Assembly (NCBI GenBank): GCA_024707305.1
Contig: JANPZZ010000026.1
Span: 248,001 to 312,000 of the forward strand
Source: Chitinophagaceae bacterium
GTDB taxonomy: Bacteria > Bacteroidota > Bacteroidia > Chitinophagales > Chitinophagaceae
Length of the DNA: 64,000 nucleotides
Direction of reading: 5' to 3'
The notes beneath the pieces are model-generated. The model worked only from the letters and a program-made list of their open reading frames with translations. It was not told the DNA's origin and did no database searches. A program made the translations under genes and the position numbers. Of this stretch, positions 19,153-29,903 are shown in pieces (position 1 is the stretch's first letter; the number at the start of each line of letters is the position of its first letter).

Positions 19153-19409
19153 ATCGATGGGAGATGGGAGATGGGGATGGGGGATGGTTGAGGGGGGATG
19201 GGTGATGGGGGATGGGGGATGGTGGATGGGGGATGGGGGATGGTGGATGGTGGATGGTGGATGGGGGATGGTGGGAGGCGCGTTTAAATTTAGCATACCG
19301 CACTTAATTTCGGTGGGCGGTATTCATTTTTTCGAAACATTCATCCACCATCCCCCATCCCCCATCCACCATCCATCCCCCCATCCATCCCCCATCTCTC
19401 CCCCCATTC
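19153..19409. repeat. GGGGGATGGT G-rich tract with complementary C-rich arm
   Basis: The left arm (19153-19277) is a run of GGGGGATGG, GGTGGATGG and related words with many G4-G6 blocks. The right arm (about 19339-19409) is CCATCCCCCATCCACCATCC words. A spacer of about 60 bases lies between. The G blocks could form G-quadruplexes on the plus strand, and the arms could pair as a long stem. The tract precedes the TetR promoter by about 50 bases. Confidence 0.75.
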
Positions 19410-19461
19410 ACCGCCGAAAAACACAGTTTCACCGGAAATATTCTCAATTCAGGGAATTCGA

Positions 19462-19494
19462 TTTGGAAATAATTTTGGAACAACGTTACCTTTG
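19462..19494 (+). promoter_or_regulatory. Bacteroidota-type promoter for the TetR/efflux block
   Basis: A -33 TTTG at 19462-19465 and a -7 TACCTTTG at 19487-19494 are separated by 21 bases, matching the TTTG/TAnnTTTG pattern. Transcription would begin near 19501, inside the CTAACACTGTTAG palindrome. Confidence 0.65.
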
Positions 19495-19507
19495 CTAACA
19501 CTGTTAG
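19495..19507. promoter_or_regulatory. CTAACACTGTTAG palindrome, likely TetR operator
   Basis: A perfect 6-bp inverted repeat with one central base directly abuts the -7 element and covers the predicted transcription start. It lies 30 bases before the TetR-family start codon. This is the classical place for an autorepressor operator. No second copy was found before the efflux adaptor gene. Confidence 0.6.
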
Positions 19508-19536
19508 GAAAAAAGGAAAACATCCAAAATGAAATA

Positions 19537-20130
19537 ATGGGAATAACCGAGCGTCGCATCAGGGAGAAGGAAAAAGTCAGGGAGACCATCATCGCGAAGG
19601 CCTGGGAAATGGTTCAGGCGGATGGTTGGGAGGCTTTGTCGATCCGGAAGATCGCCGATGCGATCGAATACAGCGTGCCCGTTATTTATGATCATTTTGA
19701 AAATAAAGAAGCAATTCTGTCTGAATTCGCGAAAGAAGGTTTTAGGATTCTTTCAAAAAAAATGGAACAGGCTAAACAAAAAGCTGCGAATCCGGTTGAG
19801 CAATTGAAAGCAATGGCTGATGCATACTGGAACTTCGCAATGAAGAACACAGCTTATTATCGCCTGATGTATGGGGTGGGGATGCAATGTTGTAGCGGCC
19901 TTGGAAAAGATAAGGAAGGGTTCGATGACCATGTCACAGATACTATCAGGCAAATTGTTGCAAAAACAAAATATAAGAATACAAATGTGTGTTTGAAGTA
20001 TCACACATTCTGGTCGATACTACATGGATTGGTGTCGATAAAAATAACAGAACAATCGCGTCAGGATCGTGAGTTGAATAAGCTTGTATTGCAGGATGCA
20101 ATTGAAGGATTTATTAAGAATCTAAAATAA
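19537..20130 (+). CDS. TetR/AcrR-family transcriptional regulator
   Basis: This repressor of 197 aa has an N-terminal helix-turn-helix (ALSIRKIADAIEYSVPVIYDHF) and an alpha-helical ligand domain resembling TetR_C families with the FWSILHGLVS pattern. I chose ATG 19537 (MGITERRIREKEK) because the in-frame upstream residues cover the promoter and operator. It stands 263 bases upstream of the RND adaptor, pump and outer-membrane genes, so it probably controls them in response to a toxic compound. That 263-base gap holds no operator copy, and I found no clear promoter in it. Confidence 0.88.
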   Translation: MGITERRIREKEKVRETIIAKAWEMVQADGWEALSIRKIADAIEYSVPVIYDHFENKEAILSEFAKEGFRILSKKMEQAKQKAANPVEQLKAMADAYWNFAMKNTAYYRLMYGVGMQCCSGLGKDKEGFDDHVTDTIRQIVAKTKYKNTNVCLKYHTFWSILHGLVSIKITEQSRQDRELNKLVLQDAIEGFIKNLK

Positions 20131-20393
20131 TAATAAAGAAGAGATGCAACGTTTATTTTGATGGCAATGTTATACATGTCGTCTACGACTACTCCCCATT
20201 GAATTAGCGCTACCGATTAGAAAGCAAGAGGTATGATAGAAGGCGCCGGCCACATGCCAGGGCCATGCCTTGCCCTCTCCTGAATTTGCATGCCATTATT
20301 GGACGTTTATTTTTCAAAACAAGAAAATAAGCGAACGGAACTTCTTTGCCCGAACGAAAACCAAACAGCATTATAACGTAAAAACCTACAGAA

Positions 20394-21581
20394 ATGAGAA
20401 CCATTAAACCAAACAGACTATCACATAGCCTGACTACGGCAGCCGTACTTTTATTAGCTACCGTCATTCTTTACAGCTGCGGATCATCATCCGGTGCGCC
20501 CGCGAACAGTTATCAACAGGCACCAGTTGTATTGCCCGTACTACCTGTTAACAGTGTGGATGCAACCGTGCACCAGGAATATTCAGCCTCCTTACAGGGA
20601 AGCCAGGATGTTGAGATTCGTGCACAGGTAGACGGATACCTCGACAGGATCTTTGTAGATGAAGGAGCCTATGTACGTAAGGGACAACCTTTGTTTCACA
20701 TTACCGACCGCCCATTTGTGGAGCAGCTCAATAATGCGAAAGCAGGACTGGCAGCAGCACAGGCTGCATTGAGCAATGCAGAGATTAACTACAACAAACT
20801 GAAACCACTTGTTGAAAGCAACATCATCTCTCCGGTGCAATTGCGTAGTGCGCAAACCACCTACGACGCGGCTAAAGCATCAGTAGAGCAGGCGCGCGCA
20901 CAGGTTCAAAATGCAGAGATCAACCTGGGTTATACGACTGTAAAAGCACCGGTTGAAGGATATGTAGGCCGCATTCCACATAAAACAGGAAGTCTTGTAG
21001 GAATGGGAACAGCCGAAGCGCTTACTGTGATCTCGGAGATCAAAGAAGTGTATGCGTATTTTTCGATGAGTGAAAATGATTATCTCCAGTTTCAACAACA
21101 GTTTCCCGGAAAAACATTTGAAGAAAAGATCAAACAGATGCCAGCGGTTCAACTGGTGTTGGCAGATGGCAGCATCTATCCGCACGCAGGTAAAGTACAG
21201 CTGATTGCCGGACAGTTTGATAACAGTGTTGGTGCCATTAGTTTCCGCGCTGCATTTCAAAATCCGGATCGGCTGCTGCGCTCGGGTAATACCGGAAAGC
21301 TGCGCATCCCTATGCAGTTGAAAGAAATGATTGTTGTTCCACAGGAAGCAACTTTCACTGTACAGGATAAAATCTTTGTATTCCATGTTTCCGACAGCAA
21401 TAAGGTAGCCAGCGTTCCCATCCGTGTTTCCGGAAAAACACCGGCTTACTATTTCGTTGAAAGTGGCGTGAAATCAGGCGACAGAATTGTTTACTCCGGA
21501 ATCGGAACACTGCAGGATGGAATGGTGATTGTGCCAGAGGCAATATCGGCAGATAGCTTACTGAAGGTAAGACCTATTTGA
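20394..21581 (+). CDS. RND efflux periplasmic adaptor (AcrA/MexA type)
   Basis: This membrane-fusion protein of 395 aa links the inner-membrane pump to the outer-membrane channel. The N-terminal lipobox is ILYSC followed by GSSSG. A barrel-sandwich half (VEIRAQVDGYLDRIFVDEG) is followed by an alpha hairpin rich in Ala and Gln (about 115-175), the second lipoyl half (VKAPVEGYVGRI) and beta-barrel and membrane-proximal domains. It is the first of three efflux genes in the order adaptor, pump, channel. Its stop codon begins a GTGAGACG word tract. Confidence 0.92.
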   Translation: MRTIKPNRLSHSLTTAAVLLLATVILYSCGSSSGAPANSYQQAPVVLPVLPVNSVDATVHQEYSASLQGSQDVEIRAQVDGYLDRIFVDEGAYVRKGQPLFHITDRPFVEQLNNAKAGLAAAQAALSNAEINYNKLKPLVESNIISPVQLRSAQTTYDAAKASVEQARAQVQNAEINLGYTTVKAPVEGYVGRIPHKTGSLVGMGTAEALTVISEIKEVYAYFSMSENDYLQFQQQFPGKTFEEKIKQMPAVQLVLADGSIYPHAGKVQLIAGQFDNSVGAISFRAAFQNPDRLLRSGNTGKLRIPMQLKEMIVVPQEATFTVQDKIFVFHVSDSNKVASVPIRVSGKTPAYYFVESGVKSGDRIVYSGIGTLQDGMVIVPEAISADSLLKVRPI

Positions 21582-21733
21582 CGTGAGACGTGAGGCGTGA
21601 AACGGCAAGCGTGAAGCGGCAAACGTGAAAGCCGTGAGGCGTAAGTTACAGGCGATAAAAAAACATTGGAGATGTATTTCACGTTTGCCGTTTGCCGGTT
21701 CACGTCTCACGCCTCACGCTTCATGCGCCACGC
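21581..21733. repeat. GTGAGACG/GGCAAACG tract in two inverted arms inside the efflux block
   Basis: The left arm (21581-21645) has ACGTGAGACGTGAGGCGTGA then GGCAAGCGTGAAGCGGCAAACG words. The right arm (21677-21733) reads TTCACGTTTGCCGTTTGCCG then CACGTCTCACGCCTCACGC, the complement in reverse order. The spacer is about 31 bases. It separates the adaptor from the pump gene, where a continuous mRNA would be expected, so a strong stem would lie within the transcript. Confidence 0.75.
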
Positions 21734-21771
21734 TATTCCGAAATTTTTATAATAACCTAACTAAATCATCA

Positions 21772-24700
21772 ATGCTCAAAAGATTTATTGAGCGACCGGT
21801 GTTGTCAACGGTCGTATCTATTATACTATTGCTATTAGGCGGGCTTTCGCTTTATTCGTTGCCAGTTACATTATTCCCTGATATTGCGCCGCCGAGCGTG
21901 CAGGTAACTGCTTTCTATCCCGGTGCGAATGCTGAAACCGTCGCGCGGTCTGTTGCTACTCCCATTGAAGAAGCAATCAATGGTGTGGAGAACATGACGT
22001 ATATGACGTCCAACTCGAACAACGATGGGAGTATGTCGATTACTGTTTTCTTCAAACAGGGAACGGATCCCGATATCGCGTCGGTGAACGTGCAGAACCG
22101 CGTATCCAAAGCGGTAAGCCAGGTGCCAACGGAAGTTGTACAGGCAGGTATCTCGACACAGAAAGTTCAAAACAGTATCATCATGTTTGTGGCATTGTCG
22201 GCTGAAGACAGCTCCCGTTATGATGAATTGTTTTTGGAAAATTATATTAAAACCAATCTCATTCCGCAGATACAAAGGGTGCCGGGAGTAGGGCAGGCTC
22301 TAGTATTTGGTACCAAAGATTACAGTATGCGCATCTGGTTGCAACCCGACCGACTGCATGCGAATAACCTGGCACCACAGGATGTTTTAAACGCCATCAG
22401 AGATCAGAACCTGGAAGCGGCGCCTGGAAGGCTGGGTCAAAACAGTCCGGAGACTTTTGAATATGTACTGAAGTACAAAGGAAAACTGAGCCAGGATGAA
22501 GAGTATGAGAACATGATCATCAAAGCCAATAACGATGGTTCTGTTCTTCGATTGAAAGATGTGGCACGCGTGGAGTTTGGTTCGTATACGTATTCGTCGA
22601 ACAGCCGCATGGATAACAAACCGGTTTCAGGATTTGCAGTATTCCAAACCGCCGGTTCCAATGCCAATGATATCCTTACTGATATTGAAAAATTGCTGAA
22701 AGGATTTGAAAAAACATTGCCGCAGGGTGTTAGTACCACTGTGATGTATAATTCAAAAGACTTTCTTGACGAATCTATCTTCCAGGTACGTGAAACACTC
22801 GTGATTGCCTTCGCACTGGTATTTATCATGGTGTTTATTTTCCTGCAGGATTTGCGTTCAACGATTATTCCTGCAATTGCAGTTCCTGTGGCCATTATCG
22901 GAACGTTTTTCTTCCTGCAGCTCTTCGGGTTTTCATTAAATCTTCTCACCCTGTTTGCATTGGTACTCGCAATTGGAATCGTGGTGGATGATGCGATTGT
23001 GGTGGTAGAAGCGGTGCATTCAAAAATGGAGCGAACAAAGCTGTCGGCACGCGCAGCAACGATACAAAGTATGCGTGAAATTTCAGGTGCCATCGTTTCC
23101 ATCACACTGGTAATGGCGGCAGTATTTATTCCTGTAGGATTCATGGAAGGACCGGCGGGTGTATTCTATAAACAGTTTGCATTTACACTGGCGATTGCAA
23201 TCCTTATTTCGGCTGTCAACGCATTGACATTAAGCCCTGCATTGTGTGCACTGTTTTTGAAAAATCCGCATGCGGAAGAAGAAGATGGTAAAAAAGAAGA
23301 AGAAGAAAGGATTTGGTGCACGTTTCTTCAGCGGATTTAATGCGGGCTTCGATGCCATGACGAAACGTTACCTCGGAAGTCTTCGTTTTCTTTTTAAAAA
23401 TAAATGGGTTGCTATCAGTGGTCTCGCATTGATTACAGCGGTAAGTTTCTGGATGGTGAAAACAACACCGACAGGTTTTATTCCCACCGAAGACCAGGGC
23501 TTTGTATTGTATGCGGTGAATACGCCTCCCGGAAGTTCGCTGGAGCGTACCAATCGTGCCACGCGCGCCATTGACAGCATCGTGATGGCAGAGCCTTCTA
23601 ATGGACACCTGTATGTGATTGATGGTTTAAACTTCATGAGCAACGCAAATGCTTCTCCATACGCCGCAGGTTTTATGCGGCTGAAAGATCTGAAAGATCG
23701 CGGTGAGGTTACCAACCCGGATGAAATCGCGGGCTTGCTTACGCAGAAGGTGAGTGCGGTTAAAGATGCGAATACATTCTTCTTCAACTTCCCGACCGTT
23801 CCTGGTTTTGGTAACGTAAGTGGTTTTGAATTTATGTTGCAGGATCGTAACAATGGTTCTTTGCAGGATCTGGGGAATAATGCCTGGGCATTTATTGGTG
23901 CATTGATGCAGCGCCCCGAGATTGCTTATGCATTTACCACTTTCGCTGCAGGCAATCCTCAATACGAAATTGAAGTAGATCAGGTAAAAGCAAAACAACT
24001 CGGCGTATCCATTCGCGACCTGATGGAAACCATGCAGGTTTATTACGGAAGTAGTTTTGTTTCCGATTTCAACCGTTTTGGTAAATACTATCGTGTAATG
24101 GCGCAGGCCGATGCGCAATACCGTGCTGATGAAAATTCATTGAATAGTATTTATGTAAAAAATAATAAAGGCGAAATGGTGCCGGCGAGTACGCTCGTAA
24201 CGCTGAAGCGTGTGTTTGGCCCCGAAACTGTTACACGTAACAACCTTTTCAATGCGGTAACCATTAATGGTCAACCCAAACCGGGTTATAGTACGGGTGA
24301 TGCCATCCGCGCCATTGAAGAAACGGCTGCGCAGGTGTTGCCGCGTGGTTATGCTTACGAATGGACAGGTGTGACACGCGAAGAGATTAGCAGTGGTGAT
24401 CAAACTGCGTTTATCTTCCTGCTGAGTATCATTTTCGTATTCTTCCTGCTCGCCGCACAATATGAAAGTTATGTATTGCCATTTGCAGTAATCCTGACGG
24501 TTCCAACGGGTGTACTGGGTGTGTTTGCCTTTATCAACTGGTTTGGTATTGAGAACAACATCTATGTACAAATCGGGATGATCATGCTCGTGGGATTGCT
24601 GGCAAAAAATGCCATCCTGATTGTAGAATATGCGGTACAACGGAGACGCGCGGGTATGAGCCTTGTAGATGCGGCAATTGAAGCATCCAAACTCAGGCTG

Positions 24701-24937
24701 CGCCCGATTTTGATGACCTCTTTCGCATTTGTGGTGGGACTTCTGCCACTTACCTGGGCAACCGGTGGTAGTGCATTGGGTAACCGATCAATTGGCATCG
24801 GAGCCGTAGGCGGCATGTTGTCGGGTGTTATTCTCGGAGTATTTATTATACCAGTATTATATATCATCTTCCAGTATCTGCACGAAAAAGTTTCGCAGAA
24901 AAAAGCAAATGAAGAAGTGCCTGAGTTGGCAGAATAA
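21772..24937 (+). CDS. RND efflux pump, HAE1/AcrB family (frameshifted)
   Basis: This is a proton-driven inner-membrane multidrug pump of about 1054 aa. It starts MLKRFIERPVLSTVVSI, a typical AcrB N-terminus. Helix 4 has the proton-relay Asp pair (IGIVVDDAIVVVE) and helix 10 has the Lys (LLAKNAILIVEYA). Twelve hydrophobic segments and two large periplasmic loops are visible. The frame breaks in a Lys/Glu-rich A tract around 23290-23307 in the central cytoplasmic linker; one base fewer joins HAEEEDGKK to KKKGFGARFFSGFN. The ATG at 21772 matches the family. Confidence 0.9.
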
Positions 24938-24962
24938 TGTTAAACCAAAACAAGAAAAGTAA

Positions 24963-26381
24963 ATGAAAGCATTAAACTATATAAAGATTACAGGATCGCT
25001 CTTTCTACTGGCCGTGGTGATTGCTTCATGCACTGTGGGCAAGAAGTATCAGCGACCTGAGTTAAACCTGCCGGAATCGTTTACGTCTGAAAATATTGCC
25101 GACAGCAATAGCGTAGCTGACCTTGGATGGCGCGAGTTTTTTACAGATACAAGTCTGCAACGCCTGATTGAATCTGGATTACAGTATAACCAGGATTTGC
25201 TGGTTGCTGTAAAACGGATGGATATTGCCCAACGTCAATTGCTACAGGCACGTAAGTTGAACCTGCCGGAAGCGGAATTAAATATCGTTGGTTCCATTTC
25301 ACGCCCGTCGGATAATAGTTTAAATGGTGTAAGCCTGGGTGCATTCCTGGGCCAGCGTTATCTCGAGAATTACAATGCCGCTATCAATTTTAGTTGGGAA
25401 GCGGATATCTGGGGTAAACTGCGCGGGCAAAAAGAAAAAGCACTGGCTGCATACCTGCAAACTGGTGAAGCAGCACGTGCTGTGCAAACACGACTCATTG
25501 CAGAAATTGCACAAGGTTATTTTAATCTGTTGATGCTCGACAGGCAACTGGAAATAACAAAACGAAACCTAATCCTGAACGATAGTTTCTATGTTGCTAC
25601 GCGAATGTTGATGGAAGCGGGAATGAGTAATGCACTGGCTGTGCAACAGGCAGCGGCGCAAAAGCAAAATACAGCATTGCTGATTCCTGAAATCGAAATG
25701 TCGATTGCGATGCAGGAAAACACTTTACAACTGCTTACCGGCCAATGGCCTGGTGCAGTAAGTCGTGTTGCCGCATCTGATTTCCGTTTTGCAACGGCGC
25801 TGAATACAGGTTTGCCTGTGGGAATTGTTGCCCGACGTCCTGATGTGCGAGCAGCAGAATTTGCTTTGCAGATTGCCAATGCAGAAGTGGGCGTTGCGCA
25901 GGCGAATATGTATCCTGCGCTCAACATCACTGCAGGTGGTGGACTGGAATCGTTTAAAGCCAGTAACTGGTTTAATATTCCTGGTTCGCTGTTTGGATTG
26001 GCAACCGGTGGAATTGCACAGCCCCTCTTTAAACGTCGCGCTTTAAAGACAAGATTTGAAGTGTCAAAGCTGGAACGTGAGCAGGCTGTTATTCAATTCA
26101 GGCAGTCGGTATTGCAGGCAACAACAGAAGTGCATAATGCGCTGGTGCAGGTGGAAAAGTTAAATGAACAGGAAACCATTGCCGCCGATCAGGTTTCAAC
26201 ATTGCGAAACGCAGTAAGCGATGCGCAACAATTATTCCGCAGCGACATGGCCATTTATCTCGAAGTAATAACTGCGCAGGCCAATGCTTTACAAGCAGAG
26301 CTCAACCAGGCATCCATTCATCGTCGACAGCTGGCCGCGGTAGTGGAATTGTATCGGGCGCTTGGTGGAGGCGCTAAGTAA
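24963..26381 (+). CDS. outer-membrane efflux channel lipoprotein (NodT/OprM type)
   Basis: This is a TolC-like trimeric channel subunit of 472 aa completing the tripartite RND system. The lipobox VIASC is followed by TVGKKYQRPELNLP, typical of NodT-family lipoproteins. Two long helical repeats carry the tandem OEP domains; RRPDVRAAEFALQIANAEVGVAQANMYP is split across the domain boundary. It starts 25 bases after the pump gene. A CGATGATC word tract begins immediately after its stop. Confidence 0.92.
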   Translation: MKALNYIKITGSLFLLAVVIASCTVGKKYQRPELNLPESFTSENIADSNSVADLGWREFFTDTSLQRLIESGLQYNQDLLVAVKRMDIAQRQLLQARKLNLPEAELNIVGSISRPSDNSLNGVSLGAFLGQRYLENYNAAINFSWEADIWGKLRGQKEKALAAYLQTGEAARAVQTRLIAEIAQGYFNLLMLDRQLEITKRNLILNDSFYVATRMLMEAGMSNALAVQQAAAQKQNTALLIPEIEMSIAMQENTLQLLTGQWPGAVSRVAASDFRFATALNTGLPVGIVARRPDVRAAEFALQIANAEVGVAQANMYPALNITAGGGLESFKASNWFNIPGSLFGLATGGIAQPLFKRRALKTRFEVSKLEREQAVIQFRQSVLQATTEVHNALVQVEKLNEQETIAADQVSTLRNAVSDAQQLFRSDMAIYLEVITAQANALQAELNQASIHRRQLAAVVELYRALGGGAK

Positions 26382-26441
26382 ATCGATGGTCGATGATCGA
26401 TGATCGTTGATCGATGACCGATGGTCGATGATTGATGGTCG
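26382..26441. repeat. CGATGATC-family tract, left flank of the RHS island
   Basis: AATCGATGGTCGATGATCGA and further variants fill the 60 bases between the efflux channel stop and the RHS reading frame. The frame begins inside the tract. A second tract of the same family and orientation lies at 31194-31287. Confidence 0.75.
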
Positions 26442-29400
26442 AAGAAGAATTCGAATTGGGAATACCGCTCTTCACCTTTGCCGAACACCAGGAGGATGCG
26501 TCTACCAGCCACAACTACCCCTTTGCTCCGGGCTCAACACCCTCATCGGGGTCTGATTGGACAAGACTGACAAGAACAGGATACGATACATATTCATCCA
26601 TTCCGGTTGCCAGCGGACTGAATGGATCTTATAACAACAGTTGGGCAACTAAATTTATATCCTCAACAAATACTGCTCCGCTGTATGCACAAGCCCTAAC
26701 TGCAACAACGAATTTAAAAGGAATGGCAACATGGACGGAAGCAAAAGTGCTTGGTGCTACTAATCTGTATGTGTACAGTGTGATGTTATATGATAACGAT
26801 GGCAGAGTAATTCAGGTGAAAACTAAAAACGAATCCGGTGGACAAGATGTGATGACTACGCAATACAACTGGCGTGGAATTCCATTGATAAAAGTGGAGT
26901 ATACGGAAAAGCTGGAGTCGCCTGTAATCTCAAGTATCATCACTTCAAAATATGAATACGATGATTTAATGCGTTTAACCGTGCTGAAGAAACAGGTTAG
27001 TATTACTGACAATGGGCAAACAGTTAATAATGATGAAATCACAATTTTAAAAAACGAATATGATGCGATTGGACAATTGAAGAAAAAGAGTGTAGGCACT
27101 GCGAAAAATAATACGGGTGCATACACAAGTAATCCCATTGAATCTTTGGAGTTTGATTATAATGTACGTTCCTGGCTATTGGGAACGAACCGAAAGTATC
27201 TTGAAGAGTTGGGTAATGCGCGATTTGGATTTGAACTTTCGTATGATAAACGTAAATCGCAGGTTGATGGGTTTGTCGACGACATCTATGATAATGCGCA
27301 ATACAATGGCAATATCGGAGGTATGCTCTGGAGGAGCGTAGGGGATGGAGAAAAAAGGAAATACGAATTTGAATATGATCCAGTGAATCGATTAACAAAG
27401 GCAAAGTTTACCGAAGCAAGTTCCAGTTGGGTTGAAAATAATAGTGCAAAAAATTATACAGTAGGGGGCGATCCACTCACAGGAGGCAAAATCCGCTATG
27501 ATGACAATGGAAATATTTTAGAAATGTGGCAGAAAGGTTGGAAGATTACCGGAAGTGATTGGATTGACAAACTCGCATATACTTACGATGGTTCAAACCG
27601 TTTGGAGAAAGTTGCTGACGGAGTAACGGGCGCCTTTAATGGAAAACTGGGTGATTTTAAAGACGGCACAAATACGGAGTCAATAGATTATACCTACGAT
27701 GTAAACGGAAATCTCGTTCGGGATTATAACAAAGGAATCGGAAACACTTCGAATGATGGTATTTTATATAATCATCTCAACCTTCCTCAAACGATCACGT
27801 TCCGACATAGCAACGGAACTGTAAAAGGTACGATCAGTTATTGGTATAGTGCAGATGGGTTGAAACAACGGAAAACGACCGTAGAAAATGACGTATCGAT
27901 TGAATACAATGGCAATTCGTATTCAACTGACATTACGACCGTAACGCAGTATATTGGCGCCAGTGTTTTTGAGTCGAAAACATATAGCAACGGAACGTTG
28001 CAAACCAACCTTGGTGAGGCTGCGAGACTGCAGTTGATAGGCCATGAAGAAGGGAGAATTCGGTTGTTGAAAGAAAATGCTTCGCAACCCCAGTTACCAA
28101 CCGGAATTGCTTTTGATTATTTTCTCAAAGATCATCTTGGCAATGTGCGAATGGTTCTTACAGATCAGAAAAAACAGGATATTTATCCGGCCGCCACGCT
28201 TGAAGGCAGCGCCACAACGGGTGCGACATCCCGGTTAAATCATGAACATAAGTATTACAAAATTGAGAACTCCCTTTGTCGTAAATAAACCCTGGCCTAG
28301 TGGTGGAAATGACTATCAGAATAACAACGGGAATCCTCCGTCGAATGATAACTATCCCAGCGGTTATACGCCTGCCAGCACGGCGACAAGTGCAAAAGAG
28401 TATATCGGGTAAATGCATCGGAGAATAAAACAGGACTGGGAATTGTGTTGAAAGTGATGGCGGGTGATAAGATTGACATTTTCGGGAAATCATATTATTC
28501 AGGTTCCACAACCTATAATAATTCGAATTCAACTTCCCTGCTTATCAATGATATCCTGGGTGCGTTATTAGGTGCACCAGACAATGTTGGCATCGGCGGG
28601 AAAGGCCTCGATCTGACCGGACTTTCAACGCTCAACAGCGGGTTGATCCCAACAGGATTTATTCGCGGCAGCAACGGAGAGAGTAGTTCGGTGCCGAAGG
28701 CATATATCAACTTTATGTTGCTCGATGATCAGCTTCGATTTGTATCGGGCGATTTCAGCCGGGTGGGATCAAGCGGAACGGTAAAAGACCACTGGTTAAG
28801 CGATGATCAGTTGCAGGATATCGCCGTTGAAAAAAATGGATATCTTTATGTGTACGTTAGCAACGAGAGCAATGCTGATGTGTTCTTTGATAATCTGCAA
28901 GTAATCCATACCCGCGGACCGATATTGGAAGAAACTCATTATTATCCGTTTGGGTTGACGATGGCGGGGATTAGTAGTAAGGCGTTGGTGTTTGGAGGGG
29001 CTGAGAATAAGCGTAAGTATAAGGGGAAGGAATTGCAATCAAATGAATTTACAGACGGCAGCGGATTAGAGTGGACAGACTTCGGAGCAAGAATGTACGA
29101 CCAACAAATAGGCAGATGGCATTTAACAGATCCGTTAGCTGATATATATAATGATGTATCGCCTTATGCATTTGTAAAAAACAATCCGCTAAATAATATT
29201 GAAATTGACGGAAGATATTTTGAAGGGAAGGATGAGAAAAAAGCAGCTAGAATAGAGCGGAAAGCTGAAAAAAGAGCCGACAAGTTAGATAGAAAGGCTG
29301 ACAAGCAAGAGAGACGAGGTAATAATGAAGCAGCAGCCGATTTACGGGAAAGGTCTGGGGAACTAAGGAATTCTGCCCGAGATGTAAGAGATATGAGAAA

Positions 29401-29893
29401 TGACCAAACTACTCAATACAGATATGGAAGCTTAAAGAGTCAGGAGGCAAAAGACTTAAATTTAGCTGGCCCTTCTACGCTTTCAACAGGAACTAATACA
29501 AGAGGGCACGGTGTTGTAACAATGTTTACTGAAAAAAATATGGGAAGCAAACTTCATGAAACCAGACATGGAGGACAAAATGCAAGGGGCGAGTTTAACA
29601 TACTTACAGGAGCAAACTACGGCGTTGCCGATGAAATTGCTGCATATAGGGCACAATATTCATGGAAGGGTTCACTTACTTTCTTAGATACAGACTTAAA
29701 CCCTACACCTCAACAAATTCTGGAAGCCATGAAACGAAATGAAAGCCCGTTGAAAAATAACATTACGAGCATTAATCAGATAAATGCAAATTTTGTAAAC
29801 AGACAGGTTGACCCTGGGTTTAGACTCATATATCCTCCGCGAGATAATGCAGGAGGCTTACTAATCCCGCTAGATGTTTGGAATAATAACTAA
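26435..29893 (+). pseudogene. 5'-truncated RHS-repeat protein with HEXXH C-terminal domain (two frame breaks)
   Basis: This is the C-terminal part of an RHS/YD-repeat polymorphic protein. It lacks a signal peptide and the long N-terminal region, and its frame opens inside a word tract, so the 5' end is missing. RHS core features are repeated YD-type units (YEYDDLMRL, FEYDPVNRL, YTYDGSNRL, YTYDVNGNL) and the closing [21 protein letters not shown]. After a Lys/Arg/Glu-rich coiled linker comes a domain with HETRH (29555-29569) and a downstream [10 protein letters not shown] (from 29630), fitting a zinc metallopeptidase-type effector. The frame breaks near 28271-28277 and again at a TATAT near 28400; the conserved text VNKPWPSGG and VNASENKTG lies in other frames. 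The terminal domain itself is uninterrupted. Confidence 0.75.
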
Positions 29894-29903
29894 ATCAATT
29901 TTC

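Noticed and set aside
19090-19501. His/Pro/Ser-rich and Gly/Trp/Met-rich open frames on both strands
   Set aside because: They are translations of the GGGGGATGG repeat tract; the composition is repeat-driven and there is no start context.
20131-20393. Promoter for the RND adaptor gene
   Set aside because: TATTTTTC is close to the -7 pattern but lacks the final G and a -33 partner; not reported as a feature.
1836-21733. CRISPR array
   Set aside because: The repeat words are short and degenerate with no uniform spacers, and no cas genes are present.
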